A stretch of 64,000 nucleotides of DNA from Hysterangium stoloniferum (Eukaryota > Basidiomycota > Agaricomycetes > Hysterangiales > Hysterangiaceae): assembly GCA_015178975.1 (NCBI GenBank), contig WHVD01000044.1:62001-126000 (forward strand). Direction: 5' to 3'. The notes beneath the pieces were generated by a model, which did not search any database, was not told the origin of the DNA, and saw nothing but the letters and a program-made list of their open reading frames with translations. Every line of letters begins with the position of its first letter. Position 1 is the stretch's first letter. Below, one piece after another: positions 10,882 through 21,845 of this stretch. A program made the position numbers and the translations under genes.

Positions 10882-13575
10882 CTATAAAACTCTCGTCTCA
10901 GTCAGACCTTCATGGTTCTGACGATGAGCGTCTAGCCAGTCTCCTTTCTCGAGAAAATCATGGTCTGATATAGAAACATAAAATTGCGATGTTTTGTTCT
11001 CATTTGAGGATGCTTTCACGTCTGAAATGATGTTGTCCTCTGACTGAGGAAGGTAGACAGAAATGAAAATTGATTCCTCATCAATGTTATGTACTTGTCC
11101 CTGTACACTTAATCCATAAACCGTTTCATAAGCCCTTTGATCCTCCACCTCCTCCATTGGGTTCTGTGTGGAGCACTTGTTAATTGAGACATAGTGCGAC
11201 ATCCTGCCCGCGTGGGGGCAGTCGATCTTGAAATGCTCTAAACTCCCACAAATCCAACACTCCTTCGGAGGTTTGGCGATGCTTTTCTTGTCACTTCATT
11301 CGAAAAAGAACTTGCCGTGTTTCTTACCCTGCTTCGCGTTCGATCTCCTAGGGACGGTTTTATCCTCGAGTTCACCGAGGAGGACGTGACCTCGGTTAGT
11401 GGGGTTGATTCCTCCAGAGTGTTCTTCCTCATGCCAGGGATCCGACTCGTCTTGCTCGGCAATCATGACTCTGGGCTTTTGGAACCGATAACGCTTTCGA
11501 TGTGTTTGAACCCAAGTGTTAATCAAAGCCTCTTGTAAATTGTTCGCATAAGTCTGCAGGCTCATGATGTCGTCGATAGGTTGTCCCTGTAGAAGGTAAA
11601 GCCATTCCGTGGGCAGCGTCAGGATGAGTCTGCACATTTAATCCTTCCGGTTTTGGTGGAACCTGTACAAGAATCGATAGAGCTTGACCCTCCACTGAAT
11701 GTAATGAACGGGTGTCTCACGATTGTGACCGATTTGTCGAAATTTCATGGCTTCCCATTCTAGAGCTAAGGATTCGTGCCAACGAGTTCCAAGTAATCCT
11801 TCTACGATACCCCAAAGAAACGATCCGTGAGATTGACTGAATTCAGTGCGATGTTCACGGTCTAGGGTGCTCCACCAGATCTTGGCATCGCCGGTAAGTC
11901 GTCTTGGCAGAGCGACTCCCAACAGTGTGCTCATGGAGTCTGAGATCTCCGAGAGACTCATAATATCCATGATGTAATCCAATGCCTTGGACTGAGTTCC
12001 ATCATATTCAGGAAGGTCTGACCATTTTATCTTGATGTTGTTGGTGTTAAGAGCGATCCTTTTATCCTTAGGTAAGTCATCGATAGGCGTGCTGACTCGA
12101 GGCTGCATCGGAGTTTGAAAGGGAGAGTTAGGTACTCTACTGTAACGCCCCCCACGTCCCGAATTTCCTCCATAGCTTGAGGCACTAGAACTCCTGGATG
12201 AATTACTAGGGGGTCCTCCTGCTGGCAGAAAGGGGTTCGAGGAGATCGGCAGGGAATGGCGGGGATCGACTGGATTCAGCGATCCTCGACCAGCAACTTG
12301 ACCAGCTATACCCTCAGTGAATGCAGTAGAGAAAGACGGTCGACCCCTGTTGGCGACTGATCGATTCCTAGTTGCAGCTTGTTGATCACCGACATTAGGA
12401 TTACTCGGAATTCGTTCGAACGTGACGCGAGAATGGTGAATTCCCTGATGGGGGGTAGGGCTAGGTTCCGTTGTGATACCTCTCTCGATTTCAGCCGTAT
12501 TCAAAGGTCGACGAGGTTGAGGTTGATAGAGGGGAGTGCAGATTTCCATTCCCTTTTCCTGAAGACATTCTGCAACTTGCGTCCTCATATCTGACGGGAA
12601 GTCTTGCAAAAGAATGGGACGATTGAGCGAATGAAGGAAACAAGTGTCGGGAGACCCATTCAGGGTACGAACGAATGAACTGGTTGTGGAGATGGGCGAA
12701 TCGGGTACCTGGATGGAATCACCATAAGGGTAGAGCACTTCCAAAACCATCTTATCAAGCCTCCTCTGATTTCACCTTAACCGACCCCTTAAGGTAAAAT
12801 ACGCAAACGAAGAATTCCGAGTGATCCCGTTAAGAGACTCCTCCAACATCCAGATGTATATATACTGGTAGTCAACCTTAGGGACAATGTGATCCCCACT
12901 GAGGAGGACGTGAAGGATTTGCAACATGTCATCATGTGTGCGGAGCGCTTCGAGAAATGAAGAGAACACTTCTTGCTTAAGAATCGTCCTTCCTTCTTCC
13001 ATAACAGAAGTAACCTCACTCGACCATTCAGGAATCGAGTGGGTCAGATCCTCAAGGGTTCCAGGTCACGTGAATAGATCTTGTGCCGATAAAATGGCCT
13101 GATAACGACCTAACCAGACTGCTACAGTCGCCGGTAGAAGAGGGTAATCCGAATTATACTCCTCCATGAAGGGAGTAACCTGATCCGCAGGGATTCGATC
13201 GGCGTAGTACGCATCCCATTGTAAGTCGATGGGTTGAGCATAAATCATATGACCCCTGAAGAATTGCTTAAGGATGACCTGTCTAGGCGGGAACGAGAGA
13301 ACGGGTTCAGAAGCACGGATAGTCTCGACATTAGCTCCTGGAATGTTCGACTGCTCAGTCGGCGGACGTTCTTCTCGTGGACTTGGGGGGGCTTCCGTTG
13401 ACGGTCCAGCTGCTGCTCCGGGAGGACTCCCAGGAAGAACTGGTTTTTGAAAAGTCAACGAAGACTTCCTCATGGTGACATTACGGGGTGGTTCCAGACT
13501 CACAGGTCTTTGATGAGGTTTTGAATTACTCGGGGTCATCGAAGGTCTCGACGTTTGGTTCTTGCCAGTAGTCAT
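10882..13575 (-). pseudogene. gypsy gag with CCHC knuckle, broken into four frames
   Basis: Pieces run 13575-13066, 13002-12772, 12750-11638 and 11637-11296, followed by the knuckle CWICGSLEHFKIDC (11259-11218, C-x2-C-x4-H-x4-C). The N-terminal part is Pro/Ser-rich. The capsid-like helical core is in 12050-11640 (around KIWWSTLDREHR). The ATG at 13575 is 64 bp from the primer site. The first break is a TGA at about 13066, with the same frame resuming after it. Gag would form the particle that packages element RNA. Confidence 0.8.
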
Positions 13576-13638
13576 TTACGTGCTTAGAAGCTTATAGTCA
13601 TAAGATATCGTTTTTTCTTCATAGGGAAAGTACAGTCC

Positions 13639-13652
13639 GGCCCGGATCACCA
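13639..13652 (-). other. tRNA-type primer binding site
   Basis: On the minus strand, one base after the LTR, reads TGGTGATCCGGGCC. It begins with TGG, complementary to a tRNA 3' CCA end. This contrasts with the self-primed elements elsewhere in the window. The tRNA was not identified. Confidence 0.65.
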
Positions 13653-13653
13653 C

Positions 13654-14282
13654 TGTGAAGAGTGGTAGAAGTTCTAACCATTCTATATACGAAGAATATC
13701 GACCGTTTAGGTACAATACCACAATGTATTGACTGTCTAAGTCTAATACAGACCGAACACGTATTGACTACTTAGTTCAATACAGTAGAGAGAAGTAGCT
13801 ATCTAAAGTAAGGTAGATAGCTAGAACGAATAAGTAGAATCGACTGTTAAGTGCGATTCTGGACGACTGCTCGAGTGCAAGTAGAGTAGTTAGAGAGTCG
13901 AATAATAGAGTAGCGTGGATGTAGTCCACACGGGTTGAGATAAGGATTGAGTTTTGACTGGTACAGTTCGAAACTCAGATTGAATGAGTAGCTAAAGCCC
14001 GTCTGTGATGGTCGAGATGATACACCAATCACAACTTACAGGACACTAACAGGTGTCTGGGTAAGTCGTGGTTGCGGTGTAAAAGTGTCTGAGTTCTAAA
14101 CTACGGGTGCTAGAATACATAAGTCTGGCGTGTGTGCACCCACAAGAGTCAATGTACTGCATACATAGGTCGTCGAACTAATTATAGATATAATCAAAGA
14201 GAGAAAATAGAAATAATAAAGGAGATATAGTAAGAGCTGATCCGACTATATTTCCTGAGTGTATTTCACCATACCTCTCACA
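13654..14282 (-). repeat. 5' LTR of the second gypsy element (629 bp)
   Basis: Bounded by TGTGA and TCACA (5-bp inverted ends). It is adjacent to the TGG primer site on the left and to the truncated Gag-only LTR on the right. It lies upstream of gag in the correct orientation. Confidence 0.8.
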
Positions 14283-14394
14283 CTAGTGAACACTAAACTA
14301 AATATACAGAATCACATGATATGAACTGGTCGGATCTATACAGTCACAAGACGAGATATGAGATTAGACTAAATGCGTATCCCATATTCTAACA
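14283..14394 (-). repeat. 3' LTR of Gag-only copy 1, truncated
   Basis: Matches the last 110 bp of the right LTR (GTGAACACTAAAC... to ATATTCTAACA). The remaining ~200 bp were displaced by the gypsy insertion and should lie beyond the left edge of the window. Confidence 0.85.
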
Positions 14395-14406
14395 CCACCC
14401 CTTAAT
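14395..14406 (-). other. polypurine tract of Gag-only copy 1
   Basis: ATTAAGGGGTGG on the minus strand directly abuts the 3' LTR (TGTTAGAATATG). Identical in copy 2 at 33170-33181. It fixes the element orientation. Confidence 0.75.
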
Positions 14407-14420
14407 CAAATATCTCGTTG

Positions 14421-14975
14421 TTATTTCTTCAGTTTAGATTTTGACGAGGTGGTGGTAGCCGCTTGTGCTGAAGTGGACGGACCTTTCTTCTTGGCATGTG
14501 AGTGGTCCCTTCTTGACTGCGCTTGACACCGTTGTAACTTGGCAGCATCTGCTGTGAAGGCAGCGTACTGAGGGGTGAGGGGTGGCAAGGGATAAGGCGG
14601 GGTGATGAGAGAGCTGTAATCGGGAAGGGGGGTAACACACGTCCTCTTCTTATTGTTAGCAGCTATCTGTCGTCTCACTGCCTGGGGATTTTTGGACCTA
14701 CAGGCCAAAGCTTGGTGTCCTTTGGTGGAGCACTTCATACACTTGATGGGTATGGAGGCTGACTTGGATTGCGCGATGTTAGCCATCGCAATCTGTACAG
14801 ACTGCACAAGTGAAGCCTGTACCCAACCAACAATTGCTGAGGTCACGTTTATGATGAAGGTCCAGATCAATGTTATGGCTTGGTTGAATCCGGCATGCGA
14901 CATCGAGGGTGGTGCCTGTTTCAGCAATGTATCTATCTTGTTACACCATTCGATCTGGGATTTTGGATTGGCCAT
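14421..14975 (-). CDS. Gag-like CCHC protein, 184 aa (copy 1)
   Basis: Starts MANPKSQIEWCNKIDT. A hydrophobic/amphipathic helical stretch lies at about residues 30-70. The knuckle CMKCSTKGHQALAC (C-x2-C-x4-H-x4-C) is near residue 79. The tail is Pro-rich then Ser/Lys-rich and ends SKLKK. This is the only ORF of the element and is open end to end. Role by analogy: particle formation or RNA binding for an element mobilised in trans. The copy at 33198-33755 is clearly homologous (about three quarters identical by eye) and also open. Confidence 0.85.
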   Translation of the reverse strand: MANPKSQIEWCNKIDTLLKQAPPSMSHAGFNQAITLIWTFIINVTSAIVGWVQASLVQSVQIAMANIAQSKSASIPIKCMKCSTKGHQALACRSKNPQAVRRQIAANNKKRTCVTPLPDYSSLITPPYPLPPLTPQYAAFTADAAKLQRCQAQSRRDHSHAKKKGPSTSAQAATTTSSKSKLKK

Positions 14976-15005
14976 TTCTGAGGTCGATGGAAAGTAACAA
15001 GGGTT

Positions 15006-15014
15006 ATCTAGAAG
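15006..15014 (-). other. self-primer site of Gag-only copy 1
   Basis: CTTCTAGAT on the minus strand immediately follows the 5' LTR. Its complement ATCTAGAAG occurs inside the LTR at 15135-15127 (minus strand), 34 nt downstream of TATATAG (15169), the expected transcript 5' end. There is no TGG-type tRNA site. Confidence 0.65.
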
Positions 15015-15331
15015 TGTTCGAGGTGATCTACAAGCCTGGAGATCACAGTGTGAGGACTCTCTACACTGGGGAGTGTAGCCACTAAGAGTAGAGCAGTGTA
15101 GGTATTAAACCGGTGATATTGCTAGGCTTCTAGATGAGGATCCTACTCCTCAGCTAGACTAACTATATACTACGTACATGGTCTGTGCACTGGTCTGTGC
15201 ACAATGGCATGCTACAGATCTAGTGAACACTAAACTAAATATACAGAATCACATGATATGAACCAGTTGGATCTATACAGTCACAAGACGAGATATGAGA
15301 TTAGACTAAATGTGTATCCCATATTCTAACA
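15015..15331 (-). repeat. 5' LTR of Gag-only copy 1 (317 bp)
   Basis: Plus-strand ends TGTTCGAGG and TTCTAACA. TATA box at 15169-15163 (minus). The direct duplicate GGTCTGTGCACT/GGTCTGTGCACA lies just right of the TATA box, i.e. upstream on the transcribed strand. Confidence 0.88.
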
Positions 15332-15449
15332 GATATAACCCTAAGTGCCATTCCTATTAGATCATATATGATCTATACACACTGAACTCAGAGCTGTACA
15401 CCATATGGACCCAGTTGGAACAATGGTTGGTATTATATAATCTAACATT
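15332..15449. other. no feature recognised
   Basis: AT-rich flank of the Gag-only element; no ORF, repeat or RNA signal seen. The first five bases, GATAT, should be the target duplication of the Gag-only element, whose other end is out of the window. Confidence 0.5.
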
Positions 15450-15765
15450 TGACACCTTAACATAAACAGGCATTGGCAACATCAGGATCTGTAATCCTGT
15501 CGTCAATTGGGATCACTGGCGGTCACACAAGTTGACAGGACCACGGTGTATTGTCCAGAGCAGAACAAGATACAGGCAAGTGCAGCGTACGGTAAGATCT
15601 AAGGTCCTGAAAACTTCCCGGCTACTTATACCATACAACACGGTGATTATGTAATCACGTAAAACTAAAGGGTCCGTGCGTAAGACTGGGGGCACCAGGA
15701 TTACAGGATCAGTGAGATGGAGGATTAGGGATAAGTGTGATTGGGGGGGTGCTGTTAAGGTGTCA
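15450..15765. repeat. 316-bp element with 13-bp perfect inverted ends
   Basis: Ends TGACACCTTAACA and TGTTAAGGTGTCA are perfect inverted repeats. The interior (about 15494-15700) resembles the LTR at 46404-46708 (shared GGACCACGGTGTATTGTC, GTAAGACTGGGG). No target duplication is seen. It could be an LTR derivative or a MITE. Confidence 0.55.
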
Positions 15766-15949
15766 ATGAGCAAAAAGGACTAAGGTGGAAGGCCAGGAGG
15801 CCAAATGTATGGGTGACCTTATAAACCCACTCTGATGTGGGAATGTTACATTAGGCAACATTAGGCAACAGCACCCACGTGCTTTGTAATACATATTCAC
15901 ATCATCCATGTTGTGTTTGTTTCATCACAATGTCAAATAAAGTTCATTT

Positions 15950-18830
15950 TCATCCAATATTCACATCATTATGACAGCAGAAGCAGTAAAACTAGCTATC
16001 AAGTGACTCCTCACTGAAGAAGTACATATACACTGAAAACCCTCATTGTTTCCAGTTGCTAGGTGACACTTGGAAGGAATGGTTGAAACTACAATCTCAA
16101 AAGACCAATTGGCATCTTAAAAAACATTATGTTCCCAGTATGTGTCCATATTCAGAAAAACACATTACATAGTGAAGTAAATATTTGTGGAAAGACACTT
16201 ATGTGTGACCATGCCAGTTCATACCATTGTCAGGCTAACAATGATGCAAGTCCTAGCAAACAATGCCAATGCAACACAAGTATTAAATGTGATTACAATG
16301 CAAAGGTACATATCTCACAACTTGTGGATGTGACAGGTGCAGGTTGAATATCATTGGATGCATAATGGTCATGGTCTGTATTTTTAGTGCATTGATGATG
16401 TTTTCTTATAATTGAAGAATATTACAGACCCTGCTTCTTTGAATGATATGAAAACTTCAAGGAGTCCAGATGAGATACAACAATGGCTGGATGATAAAAT
16501 AAATGAGGGCTTCAATCCAAAATCAATTCAAGCCATGCTTCAAATGACCAGTGAAGAATTATCCAAGGTGCATTACTGAGATTCTCATCACTATCAGTTA
16601 TCTAAGCCTTATATTATTTGTAGATCACAATAGAAGTAAAGGAAATGCCTTTCAGTCTCAAGATCAGTTCCCAGGATATCTACAATGCTGCACAAAGAAA
16701 AGCAAATAAAGATACATATCTGGATGAAAATGCAGATGTGAGTCTCCAGTTATGACTTGTGAAGCTTCAGGAAAAGAGGTGGCAAGTATCACATAAGGCT
16801 ATCCAAGGTGAAGAAGCTCGAGGAGGCTACATGATAGCTTTATGCTTGTCATGGTAGTGTCAGGTCAGTGAATATTTCTATTTTATGTATTGGTATCACA
16901 GACACTCTAACTTACTCTAGTTAATGCAACAATATGGTGATACAGTCTGTTTAGATTCAACTCACAATATGTCCCATGGAAAAATTGGAGAAAAAGTATA
17001 TTTGAGTACATTGTTAGGTAGAGATTGCATTACCAGCAAAGGTGTACCACTGGGCTTCCTACTTGCAAACCTTGAATCACAGTAAGTGTCACAGTTTATA
17101 GAATCTTATTCAATCCCTCTCATGTTCTGGTACTTAGTTATTCATTGAAGCAATTACTGGGGTGGATGTGACAGAATTGCTATTTTGATCCCCACACAAT
17201 TATGATATTGTTCAACACAGAGACCTTGGCCATTACCTCAGCATTCTCTGACACTCCAGTACATGTATTTGTTATGACCCGTTCCCGGATGTTTCAATAT
17301 CCGACTTCCGATCTCCGACTACGGAACATCATAGTTACCGTATCATCCACATTCTTCCCTTGTTCTGCATTTGGTAATTTGTCCGTTGACAAGTATTCAC
17401 TCATTTGTTTGTTGTATTCCCATTTCGGAATATTGTCTCCCTAATATGTCTTATTGTATTTCCGTTTTAAGAACATTTCTGTTTCCGTCTTATTATGGTC
17501 TTAGTTTGTAGTACAATAACGAGTAGACTTATATTAGTTTCCGCAAATTTGTACTTTACCTTAGATCTGATATTGACTTAGTTTCTTATTCCTTCTCCCG
17601 TCTTTCTGTACACTCGATATTCGGAACTCTTCAGAACTCTAAATATCCGTATCTTCCATTGTAAGTCTCACCTCTGAAATTAAGGACTTTGAGCGTTTGC
17701 GTAGAGGCACAGCACATAAGCTGAAGCCGACGTCCTGACCCTATCTGATAGTTCCCGACTCCCCGGTGACTTTCCGATAGTTCCGGAATAAGTTCCCAAC
17801 ATGGCACTTAACAGTATTGTACTGCTATTGGCATCTTTGGCAGGCCTGGAAAAAAACATTAGAGCAAAGGTACTGTCTTTTATCATCATTAAAATTTTTT
17901 TTTTTTTTCAATTTTCCCCCAGATTGTTCATAAGCATATGTCTTGCAAAGAAGACTATGCTGAAACTTTCCATGATATTCAGATTGCATTGTGGGATTTG
18001 CTCAAGGTGGAAACACTGAAGGAATTTAATAATAAGTGGGAAGAAGTACAAGAGTGGGCAGATCAGCCTATTTGGTTGCAATACATGGAAAGAGAGTGGG
18101 TGTCACACAAACAACATTGGGTGAAAGCATGGTGCAAGGTACATATGTATGTGCTTATTCCATTGTAATTTGAAATCAATTTTCATCATGGTTTGACAGC
18201 ACACACACTATGGTATTGATACCAACAACTTCATTGAAAGCTGGCATGCAAATCTGAAGGAAAAATATATTGGTTGAATGTGGAAGCAATGAATAATAGA
18301 CTACATTATTAGAATTTTAATGCAGGATGTTGAACCAGATTACATGTGGTCACATGTCAGACTTGGTTTCAAATGATGAACACTCTGCAAGGCAGAATGT
18401 GAAGCTCAACATACATATGGCAAATGGATTACTATTTGAAGATGCAGAAAGCCAGATTGAACCAGGTAAGGGTTTATTTTATGAGAAATGTGATATTTAC
18501 TGAATGTAGTTTAGTTTATAATAGGATCATTTCCACAAGATGAGGTCTTGTATACTGTGGAAATCAAAGACAGTGGTTTTTCTAGATGTAACTGTCATTT
18601 ACATAAACTGGAGTTGCCTGCAAGTATAGGTTCCTTGCCTAGTGTATCAGTCCAATGAATATCCACTTTGAACAAATGATACTACCAGTTGCACAACCTC
18701 AAAATGAGGCTACATTGGATGCATACAGAGCAGAAAAGTGAGAATTAGTAGGAAAAATACAGATGGAAATGGATAAATTGGCTAATACATAGCAGCACAT
18801 GGAGATTTGTAGAAATGGATGCAGGAGTTT
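15950..18830 (+). pseudogene. MULE-type transposase relic, with a solo LTR inside
   Basis: Fragments in several frames resemble the Mutator-like transposases common in Agaricomycetes: GDTWKEWLKLQSQ (about 16060), a catalytic-type segment VCLDSTHNMSHGK (about 16942-16980) and LLANLESQ. After the LTR come the C-terminal segments NNFIESWHANLKEKYI (about 18218-18270) and a SWIM-like finger with CNCHLHK (about 18588). Many stops and frame changes; introns may account for some. Terminal inverted repeats were not found. Confidence 0.65.
17270..17813 (+). repeat. solo LTR, family H (544 bp), TSD GTATT
   Basis: Begins TGTTATGACCCG and ends CACTTAACA, flanked by GTATT at 17265-17269 and 17814-17818. 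It contains CACATAAGCTGAAGCC near the 3' end, the shared block of families A, B and D. It interrupts the MULE gene. Orientation is inferred from that block. Confidence 0.88.
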
Positions 18831-19361
18831 TCAATAGGTACATGTGTCCAGCATCTGTGAAAATATTGATCCAAATATCACCATTTCTGTGTCAGCCTGC
18901 TGTACAAATTCTGCTTATGTTTCCACAAAGGATATCATTATCCATTCCAAGAAAGATTTGAGAATCAATCAAGGAATTGGTGGTTATGTTGACCAACAAA
19001 TCTGCACTAAAGCCTTGTATGACTGAGGCACTTTGGTCACACTGGGACAAAGTTACATTAAGTTGAGTATTGTCATGGTGAGGAGTTGACTTTGGTGTGG
19101 GAAACTTGATGGGTACTTCCTGACTGACAATGTCAGTGTATAATGGCTTTGTAACATGGGGAGCAGTCCATGACTGAGACTCGTGAGGTGCATTGCTGTA
19201 GCATCCAACTTGGTATGGACATTGGGGAAGTGGTTGTGGAGTGTGTGCCCTATAATTGAGGTGCATACTGTATCAATCAGTGGGGTTATTAATGGAAATG
19301 GTGGGAGATTTGGTGGTACTGGTACTGGTTTTAGGGAAACTGATTCTGTAGATGATATCAT
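18831..19361. other. tail of MULE region, nothing coding recognised
   Basis: No convincing ORF. Probably the 3' non-coding part of the MULE or the sequence into which it and the TRIM inserted. Confidence 0.3.
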
Positions 19362-19490
19362 TGTTAGAGTACATTGTATTGCAAGCCATTGACACATTTT
19401 ATCTCAACACTCAGCTATTTCATACTTTACAGTAGCTTAGTCATTGTAAATAAACTTTGTCCATTTTCGCTATACTGTCAACATCGTACA
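19362..19490 (+). repeat. left LTR of TRIM (129 bp)
   Basis: Same as the right LTR except for about 18 extra bases after TGTTAGA and scattered substitutions, mostly transitions. Confidence 0.85.
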
Positions 19491-19504
19491 GGTTATGGGC
19501 CCTG
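19491..19504 (+). other. copia-type half-tRNA primer site
   Basis: GGTTATGGGCCCTG abuts the LTR end. The same string occurs at 31375-31388 at the start of the plus-strand copia element, consistent with priming by cleaved initiator tRNA-Met as in copia. Confidence 0.75.
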
Positions 19505-20203
19505 CCAGTTGCCTCTAATTTGCTTATCTACTGCTGCTACATATATCTAAACTACACCCCTTTGTCATTGTCAACATTGCTGCTCCTCTTTCGAAAATTT
19601 TTGTTGGTGCAATGAGAGGTGAACTTACAAAGTGCGGTATTGGGACTAGTAAAGATAATGTGGAGTGGCAGTGGTATATGGAGCATGGTTTATTGGGGTT
19701 TTATGAAGACAACTATTTTTGACTTCGAGTTCTGCAAACCGACTTTGTGAGTAGGCTTGTTGTCCCATGAGTGGCCAAGCTGAATTATTTCGTGTAATTT
19801 TGCATGGACTAGGAGTTTTGAGGAGGGCTCTGAGGTCTGGCATCAGAAATTCACAAGGTTAGGAGGATGTGTACTAGGAGTTCTGAGCCTGAGGTACAAT
19901 TTGATGCTAACATAGTGGATGTGTGGTCTGGGAGGTTGGGGGAATGCATTCTAGGAGCATGGATGCTCCAAGGTTCAATTCAACACCAAAAGTACCAGAC
20001 AAATCTTGCATCTAGTGGGCACAATGGGTTTCTCAACTTTTTCGAATGGATATTGCATCTAGTGGGCGCAGTGGGTTTTCATGTCAATTTTTGGATGGAT
20101 TTTGCATTGAGTGGGCACAATATTTTGTGTGTTAAAATTGTTTATTTCTCATTTGTTGTGTGTATGGACTTACTGCACACCTCAATGACTTGCAAAGTGG
20201 GCA

Positions 20204-20314
20204 TGTTAGACATTGACACATTTTATCTCAACACTTGGCTATTTCATACTTTACAGTAGCTTAGTCATCATAAATAAACTTTGTCCATTTTTGCTATACC
20301 GTCAAAATCATACA
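20204..20314 (+). repeat. right LTR of TRIM (111 bp)
   Basis: Starts TGTTAGACATTGACAC and ends AATCATACA; followed by TSD ATCAT. Confidence 0.85.
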
Positions 20315-20444
20315 ATCATGTGATTCATGTGATTTGCTCAGTAGCTGTAAGGTCATTGATTGACCTCACTCAGTCAGTACAGACAGGACTAAGTTTTCTC
20401 TGTTCAAGTGTTAGAGTATGTGGGAAATACAAATAGAAGCTTCT

Positions 20445-21845
20445 TGTCACGAATCGAATTTTACTCAATAAAGTCAAATAAACAATCAAAGAATATTCAA
20501 CAATATTGAATAAAGATGCCTCATTTGATGAAGTATTAATTTGTCCTGCTGATAAAGCGTGAGGCAAAGATAGGACACAGAGGCTCACGAATAAATAAGT
20601 CAAAGAAGGACTCGGGAAAGTCGATGATTATGTAATACAGTAATAATATAATATAATACAGGTTTTCTGACTGACTTCCCTCATTCCTATCATTGCCCTT
20701 ATATACTATATATCATTTACCTATGATGATAATATGATATCAAAGTGAAATCATCAATGACATCAACCTGAGACAAGTCGAAGATATTCGAGATTGTCGA
20801 AGATATTCGAGATTGTCGAAGATATTCGAGATTGTCGAAGATATTCGAGATTGTCGAAGATATTCGAGATTGTCGAAGATATTCGAGATTGTCGAAGATA
20901 TTCGAGATTGTCGAAGATATTCGAGATTGTCGAAGATATTCGAGATTGTCGAAGATATTCGAGATTGTCGAAGATATTCGAGATTGTCGAAGATATTCGA
21001 GATTGTCGAAGATATTCGAGATTGTCGAAGATATTCGAGATTGTCGAAGATATTCGAGATTGTCGAAGATATTCGAGATTGTCGAAGATATTCGAGATTG
21101 TCGAAGATATTCGAGATTGTCGAAGATATTCGAGATTGTCGAAGATATTCGAGATTGTCGAAGATATTCGAGATTGTCGAAGATATTCGAGATTGTCGAA
21201 GATATTCGAGATTGTCGAAGATATTCGAGATTGTCAAAGATATTCGAGATTGTCAAAGATATTCGAGATTGTCAAAGATATTCGAGATTGTCAAAGATAT
21301 TCGAGATTGTCAAAGATATTCGAGATTGTCAAAGATATTCGAGATTGTCAAAGATATTCGAGATTGTCAAAGATATTCGAGATTGTCAAAGATATTCGAG
21401 ATTGTCAAAGATATTCGAGATTGTCAAAGATATTCGAGATTGTCAAAGATATTCGAGATTGTCAAAGATATTCGAGATTGTCAAAGATATTCGAGATTGT
21501 CAAAGATATTCGAGATTGTCAAAGATATTCGAGATTGTCAAAGATATTCGAGATTGTCAAAGATATTCGAGATTGTCAAAGATATTCGAGATTGTCAAAG
21601 ATATTCGAGATTGTCAAAGATATTCGAGATTGTCAAAGATATTCGAGATTGTCAAAGATATTCGAGATTGTCAAAGATATTCGAGATTGTCAAAGATATT
21701 CGAGATTGTCAAAGATATTGTCGAAGAATAGTCGAATTGGAAGTTGAGTCGGAAGTTGAGTCGGAAAGTCGAAGGAATGTCGAGGAAATGTCGAAGAAAT
21801 ATTAAATTGAATATTATCAAAATTTGAGCTTGTACATTCGTGACA
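20445..21845. repeat. solo LTR, family F (1401 bp), TSD CTTCT, with minisatellite
   Basis: Ends TGTCACGAAT and ATTCGTGACA form 10-bp inverted termini. CTTCT duplicates flank it (20440-20444 and 21846-21850). Removing the satellite leaves about 458 bp, an ordinary LTR size. A TATA-like TATATACTATATAT lies near 20701. Orientation is undetermined. Confidence 0.88.
20777..21719. repeat. 19-bp minisatellite, 24 + 25 units
   Basis: Unit GTCGAAGATATTCGAGATT repeated 24 times from 20777. At 21233 it changes to GTCAAAGATATTCGAGATT for 25 units, plus a 12-base partial unit. Within each block I see no other variation. The first unit type has 5-bp arms TCGAA/TTCGA around GATA. The G>A change removes one CpG and that symmetry. 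The array has no stop in several frames on both strands, which creates spurious ORFs. Confidence 0.97.

Larger units (their letters stand above)
3656..14282 (-). mobile_element. second Ty3/gypsy element, minus strand, split by insertions
   Basis: Reading leftward: LTR (14282-13654), tRNA-type primer site, gag, zinc knuckle, protease, solo-LTR insertion (6744-9766), reverse transcriptase, RNase H and integrase. The integrase is cut at 3655 by family A. The rest of the integrase and the 3' LTR must lie left of the window. All ORFs are interrupted. It inserted into the LTR of the Gag-only element that continues at 14283, so it is younger than that element and older than family A and the solo LTR. 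Confidence 0.88.
14283..15331 (-). mobile_element. Gag-only non-autonomous LTR element, copy 1
   Basis: On the minus strand: 5' LTR (15331-15015), primer site, one ORF (14975-14421), polypurine tract and 3' LTR (from 14394, cut at 14283 by the gypsy element). There is no room for protease, RT or integrase. The second copy at 32186-34090 is complete with TSD, which defines the unit. The layout matches plant TR-GAG elements (terminal repeats plus GAG only). Confidence 0.85.
19362..20314 (+). mobile_element. TRIM-type miniature LTR element (953 bp), TSD ATCAT
   Basis: Terminal direct repeats 19362-19490 and 20204-20314 both start TGTTAGA and end with ACA. ATCAT flanks both sides (19357-19361 and 20315-20319). 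GGTTATGGGCCCTG follows the left LTR at 19491, the copia-type site complementary to the anticodon region of initiator tRNA-Met. A purine-rich AAAGTGGGCA precedes the right LTR. The interior is about 710 bp, has no gag or pol, and shows three degenerate repeats of TTGCATYNAGTGGGC (20000-20120). It depends on an autonomous copia element for movement (inference from family knowledge). Confidence 0.85.

Noticed and set aside
20777-21719. CRISPR-like regular repeats
   Set aside because: Units are contiguous with no spacers, in a eukaryotic genome.
20717-21805. Long open frames of 160-330 codons in at least five frames over the minisatellite
   Set aside because: They arise because a 19-bp unit without stops cycles through all frames. 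The peptides are pure repeat translation and lie inside a solo LTR.
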